From Auxenochlorella pyrenoidosa (taxonomy: Eukaryota; Chlorophyta; Trebouxiophyceae; Chlorellales; Chlorellaceae), in contig KQ482041.1 in assembly GCA_001430745.1 (NCBI GenBank), positions 1,297,637-1,339,606 on the forward strand: 41,970 nt of DNA, given 5' to 3'. Made by a program: the position numbers and the translations under genes. Below are positions 10,501 through 21,126 of the stretch, one piece after another. Position 1 is the stretch's first letter, and each line of letters opens with the position of its first letter. A model generated the notes under the pieces. The model was not told the origin of the DNA. It did not search any database and saw nothing but the letters and a program-made list of their open reading frames with translations.

Positions 10501-11843
10501 CGCCCCCCTCTGGCAAGGGGAAGAAGGGCAGGGGCGCCGCCAAGGAGGAGGAGCCGGTGGACCCTGCCAAGAAGGCAGAGGCCGCCATTGCGGCGCTGAT
10601 GGAGCAGGCGCGCACAGCGGCCCGCGCCATGGCAGCGGCCACCGCCGCGGCCGAGCCGGCGGCCGCCCCTGCCGCCGCCTCAGAGGGCGACTCGGACGAG
10701 GCGGCGGCTGCTGCGGCCCCCGCCCCCCGCGGCCCCCGTGAGATTGTGGGGCTGGAGGCGCAGGCGGCAGCCGAAGCGGCGCGGGCAGCGGCGCGCGCCG
10801 CGGCCAAGCCCAAGGCGGCGGCCCCTGTGCGGCACATTGAGCCTGTGGTGGAGCCGGAGGACAAGTTTGAGCTGCCAGAGGTGCTGCGCGTCAAGGAGGT
10901 GGGCGCATGGGCGATCGACAAGGACCAGGGAAGGGGTAGGACTTGGACTGGGCAGGTGCAAGCAAGTTCCGGCCTGCCTTGGCTGAGAGGGCCAAAGCCG
11001 CTGTGGACTGTTGTGTGATCAGCCTCCTGTGGACATGGCAGCCTGCCTTTTGCTGCTCCACACCCCTGCTCCCCCTCCACATGGCTGGGCTGCAGGACAC
11101 CAGCTCTGCACAGGACAAGGAAGCAGAGCGCGAGCGCAACCGCCGCGCAATGGAGGAGGCGGCGGCCCGCAAGGCCCGCAAGCAGCAGGACAAGGAGCGC
11201 AAGCGGCAGCGGCAGGAGGCGCTGGCACGCGAGGCTGCTGCTGCTGCTGCCCGCGCTGCTGAGGCTGCCCAGGCCGCAGCTGCTGCTGCCGCCGCTGTGG
11301 CTGACGACGCCGCTGCTGCTGCCGCTGCCTCGGATTCGGACTCTGCCGATGTGGGCGGCGAGGCGGTCGCAGCTGCGGCTGTGGCCGGGCCTGCTGCAGC
11401 CGCTGCGCTGGAGCAGCGCAAGAAAGGCAGCACCGGCGGGGCCAGCAAGAAGGCGGCGCGGCCGCCGGCGCGGCGCCCGGCGCCCGCCAAGCAGCGCGGG
11501 CTGGTGCAGCAGGCGCGCAAGGCGGCCAAGGAGAACTCTGTGCTGCTGGTGCTGGGCCTGGTGGCGCTGCTCATGTTTGCCATCGTTATGGTGAGGCGGT
11601 CGCAAGCAGTGGACAGCCTGAAGGGCAGCGGCAGCGTTTACGGCAGCCCAGCAGGCAGCAGGCGGGCCAGGCGTGCCCCTCCAAGCAGTGGGCGCTGGCT
11701 GGGTTGGTTCTCCTCGCGTCCCCATCGTCGCCTGCCTGCAACTTGGCACCTCTCCAGGATACATGCTCCTTGCTAATCCGCATTCGCCCAATGTCCTCTG
11801 CCCCCTGCAGCTGTTCTGGACCGCTAGCAGCGTGCCTCAGTGA
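7571..11843 (+). CDS. Proton pump interactor (PPI1)-like tail-anchored coiled-coil protein
   Basis: Eleven exons: 7571..7740, 7882..8002, 8269..8426, 8634..8775, 9062..9187, 9500..9595, 9760..9858, 10097..10244, 10480..10898, 11096..11590, 11811..11843; all phases agree, 668 aa. Residues 1-55 are acidic. The splice into LWFVRMPRPPEAG recreates the 'fyFVk.PRP' block of plant PPI proteins. Then come long charged coiled-coil segments (residues 75-350), including HESISLNEEKKALATIKKLE and NNLFYGNRGFSRNIRK, both typical of PPI1. Residues 355-640 are Ala/Lys/Glu low complexity. A membrane helix sits at about 640-658 (NSVLLVLGLVALLMFAIVM) with ten residues after it, a tail anchor. Plant PPI1 binds the regulatory C-terminus of plasma-membrane H+-ATPase and stimulates it; the alga's partner is unproven. 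Confidence 0.82.
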
Positions 11844-12476
11844 GGTGCGAGGTGTAGTGGGCGGAAGCGCCGTCCCTGCCTGCCTGGCCTTGCTTCCCAC
11901 GGGCACGCTCCGAGGACGCAGAGCCTGGCGACTTTTGATTTGCAGCTGGGCATCAAATGGCGCTCACCTTGGAGTGTTGCAGCCCACCCGTACACCACGT
12001 TCCACACCCGCCCTTGATCTGCTGCTGCCTTCCTGTTCCGTCGCCGACCATTCATCCTCTACCCATCCTGTCTGCCTTATTGCTCTCCTCTGCAAGAAAT
12101 GCATGCTTTCATCGTCATGGTATGATATGCATTGAGGCCCAAAGGACTGGCTGAGGGACATACACAGCTGGGTGCGGCGCAGCTGCGCTTCAGAGCGCTG
12201 GGTGTGGCACGGCCGGCAATTGGTGCCAGCACACTTGGGTCCTGCTGCGCACACCAAGGCGATCGAAAGCGTGTACAAATTAACAGGAGGCCCCTGGGGC
12301 ACGTCTGGCGTGCCCTGTTTTGAGCCCGCAGGCAGTGTGCTCAAAAGCCAGGGCTGGTCGCTAGTTTTGGGCTCTCCAAGCCCGCCTTGCTGTTTGCAAC
12401 CTGCCTGCATTGCCAACCGGTGCGCCGGGGCAGCAGGAGTGCCGGAGCGAGAAACACCACCAACCCTGTTCACGGT
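11844..12476. other. Intergenic: PPI-like 3' UTR and 5' region of TPR-like gene
   Basis: No coding pattern, RNA gene or repeat recognised on either strand. It must carry the 3' end of the upstream gene and the promoter of the next. Confidence 0.5.
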
Positions 12477-15013
12477 ATGGCGGGCGCTGTGCAGCTCTCC
12501 AGGCCCGCCAGCGGCTGCAGCGCCGCGAGCACAAGCTGCCATAGCGCGCAGGGCCGCTGTCGGCAGCAAAGGCAGCAAGGGCGGCGCCACCGCCTGGCTG
12601 CAGCTGCCGGCGGTGGCGGCGAGGACGGTGTCAGCCGCCTGCAGCTTGACAATGCTGCCTCAAACTTTGCCAAAGGTGAGCAGTGCAGATTTATACACCT
12701 TTGCTAGGCTTGCAGGGCTGTCACGCCTTGCGCTTCCACCCGTGTTGCTGCTCGGCTGGCAGCCCTCCCCATGCATGCCCCTCATTGGTTGACCTGCACT
12801 GCTCCGCCTGGCCAACCAGCGCTGCACCTGGTTGCCTCTGCGGACCAGCAAGGCTGGCCGCCGCCCCGCCTGGCCGCCTCACTGCGACTGCCGCTGCACC
12901 CCCGCCGCTGTCGGCCCTGCAGGCGTGGTGGCGGGCGTGGAGGCTGACGACTTGGTGGCGCAGCAGCTGGGTGCTGCCTCCGCCTCGCAGATGACCGATG
13001 TGCAGGAGCAGTACAAGGACGCCATCAAGCGCAAGCTGGAGGAGGTGGGTGGGCCCGCCGGCGCAGCCTGCACCCGGGGCGGGGCGGGGCGCCAGCAGGG
13101 CTGGCACTGGCCAGCGGCATCTTTCGACTGGCCGCTCCCAATGTGAAAGGCAGCGGGAAGAGTGGCATCGAGGGCTGTCCTGTGGGCGGGGACGCTACGG
13201 GGTTGAGCCATCGTGAGGCTGAGCCGTGCTCAGGCAGAGCCGTCCCCTCCCCCTGCCTGCGCGAGGCCAGCGATAGGCGTCAATCCCACACGCTTTTTGG
13301 AAAGCCAGGCACAGGCTGTGCCTGGCCACATAACCCAACCCCCAACCCCCACCTTGGTCCCCCCCCCCCCCTCCCGGCAGCGCGCCGAGGAGCTGCGGCG
13401 GGAGCGGGAGGCGCGCGCCGCCAACTTTGCGCGCGGCAAGCTGGCGTATGAGCGGGGGCAGTACCCGGCGTCGGCGCGGCTGCTGGAGCTGGCGCTGAAC
13501 GAGGAGGGGCCCTTCACACAGGCGAGTGCCCTGGAGCCCTGGCGTACCCTGCTTGAGGCCCTGCCCTGCGCGCATGTGGGCGCACGCATGCCCGCAGGCA
13601 GGTCGGCGCTGCGTCACGCTGGCGTAGGGGTGCCTGCCGAGCGCGCCGCGCCGACAAGCCTCGTGCCTCTATCCAGGCGGCGTGCCCCTTGAAGCGTCTG
13701 CTCCCTGCTGGCGCCGCCTCTGCCTGCAGCTGGGAGGAGAGATTCAGCTGTGGCTGGCGCTGGCATACCAGGTGAGGAGGGGGCAGCGTGCTGCATGGCC
13801 CACTCGTGTTGCCTGCGAGGCGACGCTGGTAGCGGGCAGGCGGAGCATCTGTCGGGCCCGACCCCCCCGTACATGCTCTCTGTACCGGCTCTGCCATGCT
13901 AGCCCACGTGCCTGCTGCCACGGGAAACCCTGCCCTGCCTGGCATGCCTTGCCGGAGCGCTCGGCTCCAGTGCGCCACGTGCCTGAGCCACGCCCGCCCG
14001 CCCGCCCGCCTGCGCAGGCCTGCGGCCGCGAGGAGGACTGCCTGTCCACGTACCGCACGCTGGAGAAGACGCACCCGCTGCCCGCCATCCGCCGCCAGGC
14101 CGCCGACCTGCGCTACATCATGGAGGCGCCCAAGCTGCAGGTGGGGGCCTTTGCTTGTGATGGTGGTGGTGGGGTGGGGGGGGGGTGGGGGGGTGGGGGG
14201 AGGGTGGGGGGTTGGGGGGCGCACGGCAGGGCTCACGCCTCAGCGCCCAGCAGGGGCCGCGGTGCGCAATCCAGGGCCCCACGCCGCGCAACTGCGTCGC
14301 TGCATCCCAGGTGCCGTGGCGCTCACGCCGTCGCTGCCGTTCATGGCCTCCCTCCTGCCTCCCATCACACACACACACACACCCTCACCCCTGCGCAGAT
14401 CAACCCCGACGAGCGGGTGCAGATCCCCGTGCTGACCGACCTGGAGGCCAACAGGTGGGGCGCCGCCCAGGCACGCAAGCGCTCGTGGGCTGCCGCTGCC
14501 AGAGGCGGCTGCCTGCTGCAGGCTGCGCGGCAAAGGCAGCCGAACCGCGGGCCCCAGTAGGCCTCGCAGCAGGCGGCGCTGGTAACACAGGGCCCGCCGG
14601 CCTCCCTGCTGTGTGTCTGTTTGCGCAGGAGCGGTCGCGCGCCCGTGGCCCGCGCCCGCCCTCCGCCCAAGCGCGACAGCAAAGTGAAGAAGACGTGGGA
14701 TGAGGGTGAGCGCTGGGCTGCCTCCCCGCCTGGCCGTGCGTCACCTGCATTTGGGACGGCTTGCAGGCCGCTGGACGGTCTGCAGGCCTCTGCAGGCTCC
14801 GCTGCGTGCTGGCCGCCCCGCCCGCGTCCCGCCCTGCCTCCTCCGCCCTGCCCCACGCTGCAGCGCCTGCCCTGCCCCTCCCGCGCAGAGTTCTGGGAGA
14901 ACTACCGCCCTCCAGCATACCTGACCAACCGCTACGTCTGGGCGGCAGCCACCGCGGCGGCAACGGTGGCCGCCGTGTACTCGGCATCGGTGCAGCGCGG
15001 CCTGGTTCGCTGA
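12477..15013 (+). CDS. Plastid TPR-like conserved green-lineage protein with C-terminal membrane helix
   Basis: Eight exons: 12477..12675, 12923..13044, 13381..13521, 13730..13771, 14018..14140, 14399..14454, 14629..14705, 14889..15013; in phase, 294 aa. The N-terminus (MAGAVQLSRPASGCSAAS, no acids, rich in Ser/Ala/Arg) looks like a transit peptide. The middle has helical repeat features: a TPR-like block FARGKLAYERGQYPASARLL followed by GGEIQLWLALAYQACGRE and a third helix pair. The diagnostic segment is AIRRQAADLRYIMEAPKL followed by NPDERVQIPVL, which I associate with Arabidopsis chloroplast TPR-like proteins. The end has a membrane helix near residues 268-288 (YVWAAATAAATVAAVYSAS). Function is unknown; a thylakoid or envelope scaffold is an inference. 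The intron after exon 3 starts with GC, not GT. Confidence 0.74.
13522..13729 (+). other. GC-AG intron in TPR-like gene
   Basis: The exon ends ...CAG and the intron begins GCGAGT, ending CTGCAG. This junction is phase 0 and joins FTQ to LGGEIQ, as the conserved block requires. The nearby GT (GTGCCC) would put the next exon out of frame. Confidence 0.7.
14161..14219 (+). repeat. G-rich tract with G-quadruplex potential in intron
   Basis: About 60 nt of G4-G10 runs separated by single T, TT or A on the sense strand of the TPR-like gene, within intron 14141..14398. Many alternative four-run G-quadruplexes are possible in the pre-mRNA. An (AC)n tract sits farther along the same intron near 14369. 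Confidence 0.8.
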
Positions 15014-16015
15014 GCTGGGCGGCGCGACAGCCCGGCACCGGGCTGCCCCCCTGGAGCGCGCTGAGCCGCCTGTAGCCCAGCATGGGCGCCATGCTGGGCC
15101 ATGCCTGGCCGAGGCTGCGCTCTCAGCCAGGCGCCGAGCCAAGGCAGAATGCGTCAGCGTCGCCATGCCTCGGTGTCCAGCACGTCTCCTCTCCGCCCGC
15201 CATGTACGCATTCGGGGGTTGGCAGGCAGGCATTGGCCGCGCCTGGGGCTGCTGCAGTGCAGGACCCTCCCGCCGCCATCTCTTCCCCTCTGTTGTTTGA
15301 TGCGCACGTCACGAGCACTGCTGCCCCCCCGCGTTTTTAGCCCGCACTTCCCTCCCTGTTGCTGCCCCTGTGCCCTCCTCCCCTCCCCGATTTTTACCTC
15401 TGGAATCACTTCCGAGGGGCGCCCCCCGCAGCGCAGTGATTTCATGTGGATGTTTGCCTGCGGGCCCCTCACTTGACGGCAGAGGCGGAGCCTCCCTTGC
15501 TTAGAATGGTGCACCCGCATTCCGCCCGCAACTCTGTACACTACACCTCCGGCTTGTTGCTGGACCCCCTTGCTCGATTCGGGATTTCTCTGCGAGTTAG
15601 ATTTGATGTACTTGGCGTCACGAACATACCATCTGTGTGCAAATTCACAACTGATGCTGTACACTCGCTCGAGGGAAGCACAGCTCAATGTTGTGCCGTG
15701 GGCATGAGCATGGGCAAGGGCAGCAGGCGCAGCACCCTGAATGACAGTACCTGCAGTGTTGGGAGATCTGGACCAGCCATTTCCCTTCAAGTTCTCGTAG
15801 CAGGACTTGGTCTGGCACAGGAGTCTCAGCCGGCTTCCTGCCTGCACCCTTGTCGCTCCCGCTTGCTTTCCTGCGACCCAGCAGACCTTTTCAGGGCCTC
15901 GCGATCCGTCCTGAGCGCAGTTTGATCCCGCGGCGGCCAGGCGATTGGCGCTGGCCGCCGGAAGGGCTCTGCCACCGCCACCCCTGCGTCCGCTCCGTCC
16001 TGTCCACCTTCAGCA
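15014..16015. other. Intergenic, 1.0 kb
   Basis: Holds the 3' UTR of the TPR-like gene and the 5' region of the next gene. Open frames are short and lack recognisable domains. No RNA gene or repeat of note seen. Confidence 0.5.
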
Positions 16016-17724
16016 ATGGCCCACATACTCAGAGGCTACGGCTTGGCTCGTGAGGGCGCGCACTTCAAGTTGGAGCAGGAGGCGGACCTTCAGCGGCACC
16101 GGCAGCGCTTGGTCAAGCAGGGGAAGCTGCCAGAGCAGCCCGAAGCAGCGGCGGGCGAGGCGGCGGCGGCGGCAGGTCGGCAGGCCGGCAAGGGTTTTGA
16201 GTCCAGCGAGCACAGCTTTGAGGTGAGGAGCATCGGAGGCAGAAGGCAAGCAAGGGTGGTCAGAATAATGGTGCACACGTCTCCTAGCCCTTTATCAAAG
16301 GGCTCCTGCATACATGCCAGCATGGCGCCTCTCCCCAAGAGGAGCTTGTTCGCATCTGGGTCACCAAACCGATGCCTGCGCCTCCTCCCTTTTCCCCCAG
16401 ACGCTTGCCGAGGTTCTGCAGCAGCAGGCGCGGCTGGACGACCCAAATGCACTTCGCCGCAAGTGCGTCACTGGCCCGTGCCTGCGTCGGGCCCCCTGCC
16501 ATGGCACCAACAGCTGCGGCGCTTGCTGCCCTGCAGCCTGCTTTCACACCGCTCCCTTGCCCTTGCCCTCCTGGGGCAGTGTTCGCATGCAGAGATGATT
16601 TGCATCTCACAGAGCCACCCTGCGCCGACCCCCCCACCCGCTGCTGCAGGCAGTATGAGCGGCGCATCAAGGGCGAGCCGCCCCCGCTGTCAGAGGCCGA
16701 GCTGCTGCGGGTGAGGGGCAAGTGTGCAGGTGCCAGGTGGCACACTGTTTTCCCGCCAGCCTGCGTTGGCTGTCGAGGTCCGCAGGCTGGTTGCCCTCCG
16801 CCTTTGGGCGACCCTGCATGCCTCCTCCGCGAGTGAACGCTGCTGCCGGTGCCCTCGCCTGCCGGGGGAGCATTGCTCGTTGCTCCCTGCCGGCGTTGTG
16901 TCCAGCTTGAATCAGAGCCTCTGTCTGGCAGCCAGCCCGTTGTGGTCGTCTCTGCCCTCCCTGCTCCAGGCCCGCTCTAAGCTGCACGCGCTGGGTGCGG
17001 CGGTGGGCCACGTGCCCGGGCGCATCTCGATGGGGCGCACCCGCTGGGAGGTGCTGCAGCAGGGGGGCGGCGGCGGGGGCGACCTGGCCGCGGGCGTGCG
17101 CCAGCTGAGCCCGGAGGCTCGCGAGGTGGCCTCGCGCACCTATGTGGCAGGTGGGCCGCAGCGCTGGCCGCTGCAGGGGCTGGCAGCGAGCGGGCTGAGC
17201 AGACGGTGGATGGGCGCCAGCGGGGTGCATGCGGGGCCGCGGCACCGCAAGCAGTGCTCCCAAAGCGTGGCTCGGCTTGCTGGTCAGCCCCGTCCTGAAC
17301 CCAGGGTCACGCTCGTCCTGCAGGCGTGCGTGCTCTGGTGTATGGCAGCCTGCTGGGCGCGCTGGGCCTGGCAGCCGGCGCCAGCTACGCCGCCCGCGCG
17401 GCGGGCATCCGCTCGGGGGAGGACCTGGGGGAGCGCATGCGGGAGGGCCTGGCCCCGCTGTCCGCCACGCTGAGGGGCTGGGTGCTGCCGGTGAAGGAGC
17501 TGGCGCAGGCGTGGCTGGGTCCCGCGCAGGAGGCGGCGCCGGCGGCACACGGCGGGGGCGCGGCGGGCGGCGAGGGCGCGGCCGCCGATGGCGAGGCGCG
17601 CGCTCTAGCAGAGGGCAGCAGCGGCGGTGGCGGGATGCCTCGTGGACTAGCGGCCCAGTTCTCGCGCAAGCTTCAGGAGAAGCTGAACACACGCAGGGCC
17701 GCGGGGTCTGATGCCGAGCCTTAA
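16016..17724 (+). CDS. Small membrane protein, possibly TMEM242-like
   Basis: Five exons: 16016..16222, 16401..16462, 16650..16710, 16970..17150, 17324..17724; all junctions in phase, 303 aa. The N-terminal 70 residues are charged (FKLEQEADLQRHRQRLVKQG) without a clear targeting peptide. Residues 170-215 carry the only hydrophobic region, ALVYGSLLGALGLAAGASYA, followed by AAGIRSGEDLGERMREGLAP. This 'large-helix then G(V/I).s.edfr.kM' arrangement resembles the C-terminal half of TMEM242, a protein linked to mitochondrial ATP synthase assembly. The resemblance is short, and only one convincing helix is seen. The last 90 residues are Ala/Gly/Glu-rich low complexity. Consistent exon phase argues that it is a real gene even if the family call is wrong. 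Confidence 0.55.
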
Positions 17725-18866
17725 CAGCAGGCTTCACCCTGCGTGGCCGTGCCCAATGGTCATCCCAGGCTGCCATACCAACAGCGAAGCGTATGCCACT
17801 GTACACTAGAGGAATGAACCCTCCCTTTCTCCTGCTTGTTGCGCCTCCAGTCCTTCTCCCAGTCTGTTCCCCTTCCTTCAGTGTTCCCCTGCTTTGAGCC
17901 CTTCCGCCCACTCCCAACCCTCTGCATCCTTTGGTGCTGGTACCACCGCATGCAAACACAGGCATACCACAGCTTGCAGAGGAGAGCTCCGAGCGGACAA
18001 TGCTCTGCGCACAGGCCACCGCGTGTGCAGCAAGTTGGAAGCGGCCTCTGCCTATCCTTTGGCAGCTAGACATGAATTTTCCAGAGCAAAGAATGACAGC
18101 CTGCTGGTTGCCTGGAACGTTAGGGTGAGGCCCCAGGGGAAAGCTCTGTTGCTCCACAAACACAGGCAGGCCTTGTCACAGACCGTTGCAACTTGCGCGC
18201 CTAAAGCTCGGTTTGTTGGCTGCTCTTAGACCATGGCTGCTCTTCAACCATGCAAGTCTCAACACCAGCAGTAAAGAGCTCAGCACGCAGCCCCTGGATT
18301 GAATTCCCCACAGCAGATCGCAGGGCAGCCTTCGGCGTCTTCTGCAGGGACAGGCTGGACCAACAGCATTGGTGCTAGCTGTCGCTGTGCAACGCTCATG
18401 ACCCTGACCACATATGGAATCTGGCAGTATTCACCCCTTCTGAGCATCCATCCAGGCACCAGACTGCTTGGTGACGAAGGGGAGGGTGTGGGAAGGGTGC
18501 AGCTGCCGCCCCTTGCTGGACTTCCTACACAGTAGCTGCACTGTGGCACATGTGCGTAACGTCAACCATTAAGCTTCTGAGCTCTAGAAAGCCCGAACGC
18601 AGCTCGGCAGCGACAGGAAGGATGATGACAGCCGGCAAACTCCTGGCCGGCAAGCGGCGGCCCCGCAATCCTAGCGAATGGGGCAGTGTGACAGCATACA
18701 GGCATCCAGTGGGCCTCGAGCACTCGAACTGGCATGGCATGCTGAGCCTGCCCGGGTAAGGGGTGAGGGCAGATCGCGGGGCTCCCCTGAAGGCTGGCGA
18801 GCCCCACCTCGAAGGACGTCTGTTGCAGCGGCTCATCGGTGTCTCCAGACCACTAGGACAGCAGCC
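17725..18866. other. Intergenic, 1.1 kb, including psaL promoter
   Basis: Holds the 3' UTR of the small membrane protein gene and the promoter of psaL. No coding pattern, TATA box or repeat recognised on either strand. Confidence 0.5.
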
Positions 18867-20570
18867 ATGGCCTCCGCTCTGCTCGCCAAGCCCGTCCTGG
18901 GCCTGAACCGCAGCGCTGCGCTGCCTGCCCGCCGCACCCGCTCCCTGGTGGTGCGTGCCCAGCGCGCTGACAAGGCTCAGGTGGGCTGCAGACGCAATGG
19001 GCGTCGGGTTGGGTTGAGCTGGTGCAGGGCCAGCACTGGCGGCTTCCCGGCGTCTGTAGGCAGCTCTGTCGGGCCTCCTCGTCGAAAGCATGGCTCGAGG
19101 GGCGAGGCTGGGCTGGGTAGCCCCCAGCCGCAAGCTATCAAGCAGCGGCAGGCGGCGGGAGAGCACCTACCACGCTGGCGGCGGCAAGCACAGCCCGCCA
19201 GAACGGCCAGCTCGTGCTGAGCAGCTGCCAAGGCTCTGGAGACCATGGCGGAAAGATGGGCTGCAGCTCCGGCAAGACACAGCCAGTGAGCATGCGCGAG
19301 AACGCGGCGCCTCAAGCGATGCCGCTCCCGTGGCGTGGCGGCCCTGTTGTGCAGGTGATCCAGCCCGTGAACGGCGACCCCTTCATCGGCATGCTGGAGA
19401 CCCCCGTGACCTCCTCCCCCCTGGTGGCCGCCTACCTGTCCAACCTGCCCGCCTACCGGTGCGTCTGGGCAGCGCAGCCCAGCGGCGGCAGCCGGGGGAT
19501 TTCAAACGAGCAGCTTGCAGGCTCCGACCGCTGGACAGCTGCGCGGGCCGCGTGCCCACCACAATCGACCCACCGTTCCTCCCTGTGGCCCTGCTGCTTG
19601 TCCGGTTTGGTGCAGCACCGGCGTGTCCCCCCTGCTGCGCGGCGTGGAGATTGGCCTGGCCCACGGCTTCCTGCTGGTGGGCCCCTTCATCAAGTACGGC
19701 CCCCTGCGCAACGTGGAGGTGAGGCGGCGCTCCGGGGCGGGCGGCGTGCCCGGGCTGGCCATCAGCGCTTCGCAGCAGCAGCAGCAGCAGCAGTGGGTAT
19801 CCTATCCGTGGGGGGGCTGGAATGTCGCTGCGTGTGCGGCCTTGGCTACGTGACCTCAAGTGTCCGCGTGGAACGGGATGCGACGCAGCGATGCAGCGCA
19901 GTGCTGCCAACCAAGAGAGCGCTGCTTCCGCCCCGCAGGGCGTGGCTGAGATTGCGGGCTGCATCAACGGCGCCGCCGTCGTGCTGCTGCTGACCGCCTG
20001 CCTGTCCATCTACGGCGCGGTGACCTTCCAGAGCGAGGGCCCCCAGGTCAGCTGGGTGGGGGGGTGCATGGGCCAGAAGGCCGCAGCACCGGATTGGTCA
20101 GCTGAAGGCGGCATTTGGAAAAAACTGAAGCATCCACAGCACGCTCAGGCTGTGGAGCGGCATGGGGATCCGCCAAACCAGTGGTCAACCTGCCACCTAC
20201 CAACCCGCCCGCTTTCCCCCGCCCCCCACCCCTTGCTCTCCACGCAGGTGGGCATCAAGACCCTGTCTGGCCGCAGCATCCCCCGCGACCCCCTGCAGTC
20301 TGCCGAGGGCTGGAACAAGTTCGCGGCCGGCTTCGCTGTGGGCGGCCTGAGCGGCGCGGCCTGGGGCTACATCATGACCCAGGTGCGCACCCGCTGCGCC
20401 CCCCGCACCTTGCCAGCGCCCCCAGGGGGGGGTGCTGGGGCATGTGCCATCATCCTGGCACATGCGGCTGCTAGCCAGACGTGTGCCCTGCTTGGTGGAT
20501 CGCCGTGGCTACTCGACTGACCAGGCTGCATGGTTGCCTCTCTCTGCAGGTGCTGCCCTACTACTCGTGA
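18867..20570 (+). CDS. psaL: Photosystem I reaction centre subunit XI (PsaL), nuclear precursor
   Basis: Six exons: 18867..18980, 19355..19458, 19616..19718, 19939..20046, 20248..20382, 20550..20570; in phase, 194 aa. The first exon is a plastid transit peptide ([18 protein letters not shown] ... SLVVRA). The mature protein begins near [20 protein letters not shown] and shows the PsaL hallmarks: [20 protein letters not shown], then [19 protein letters not shown], followed by two more hydrophobic segments ([20 protein letters not shown] and [20 protein letters not shown]). PsaL is a thylakoid membrane subunit of photosystem I; in plants it takes part in the LHCII docking site during state transitions, and in cyanobacteria it holds PSI trimers together. 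Length and motif order match the family, so the call is near certain. Confidence 0.97.
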
Positions 20571-21126
20571 ACGCGCCTTTCCTCCGCTCCCTCCAATTCC
20601 TGAGCGGCCGCGCGCCTGCCGCGGCGTGAGAAGAAAAAACTTATTTTAGCGCTGCGGCAGGTCGTGGCTCGTCCCGCTTTGCCCTCCCTGCCACGGGCAC
20701 CCTTGGTACTGCTTGTTCCCGCTGCGTGCTGACACCCCTCCCGCCACCACAGCACCGATGTAGACTTGAGCTGTGTTGTAACCTACCTTCTGCTGTTGCA
20801 CAGAACCGAGGTGCTGTTGTGGCGGCATTGGGCGGTTGTGCGGCTCCAGTCGAAGGCTGTCAGCATGCGGTCCCTGCTTGATGATGTGGAAGGGATGTTT
20901 TCGGTGTGTTCATCAGCACTCATCAGCATGAGCTGAGGAGGCAGGGCATGCCGAGAGGTTCCCCACTGAGGGTTGCCGCAGCTGCTGCGCGCAGCAGTGC
21001 CACAGTAGTGCCACGCTGGCTGCCGCTGGCGGCAAAGCTCCACCACTTGCCTCCTGATGTGTTTGAGCATCGTTTCTTGCATCTGGGCGCCTTAATCACG
21101 CTGCCAACTTTGCTGTGGGTCTTGCG
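20571..21126. other. Intergenic: psaL 3' UTR and promoter of the PQQ-type gene
   Basis: Contains the psaL TGTAA signal at 20777. No other coding pattern or repeat recognised. Confidence 0.5.
20777..20781 (+). terminator. TGTAA poly(A) signal of psaL
   Basis: TGTAA about 207 nt after the psaL stop, at a normal distance for green-algal nuclear genes. Confidence 0.6.

Noticed and set aside
10331..11791. 486-codon minus-strand frame
   Set aside because: Mirror of the Ala-rich part of the PPI-like gene; composition is explained entirely by the sense codons.
16667..18163. 498-codon minus-strand frame
   Set aside because: Antisense to the TMEM242-like gene and its 3' region; no recognisable domain, while the plus-strand exons have consistent phases.
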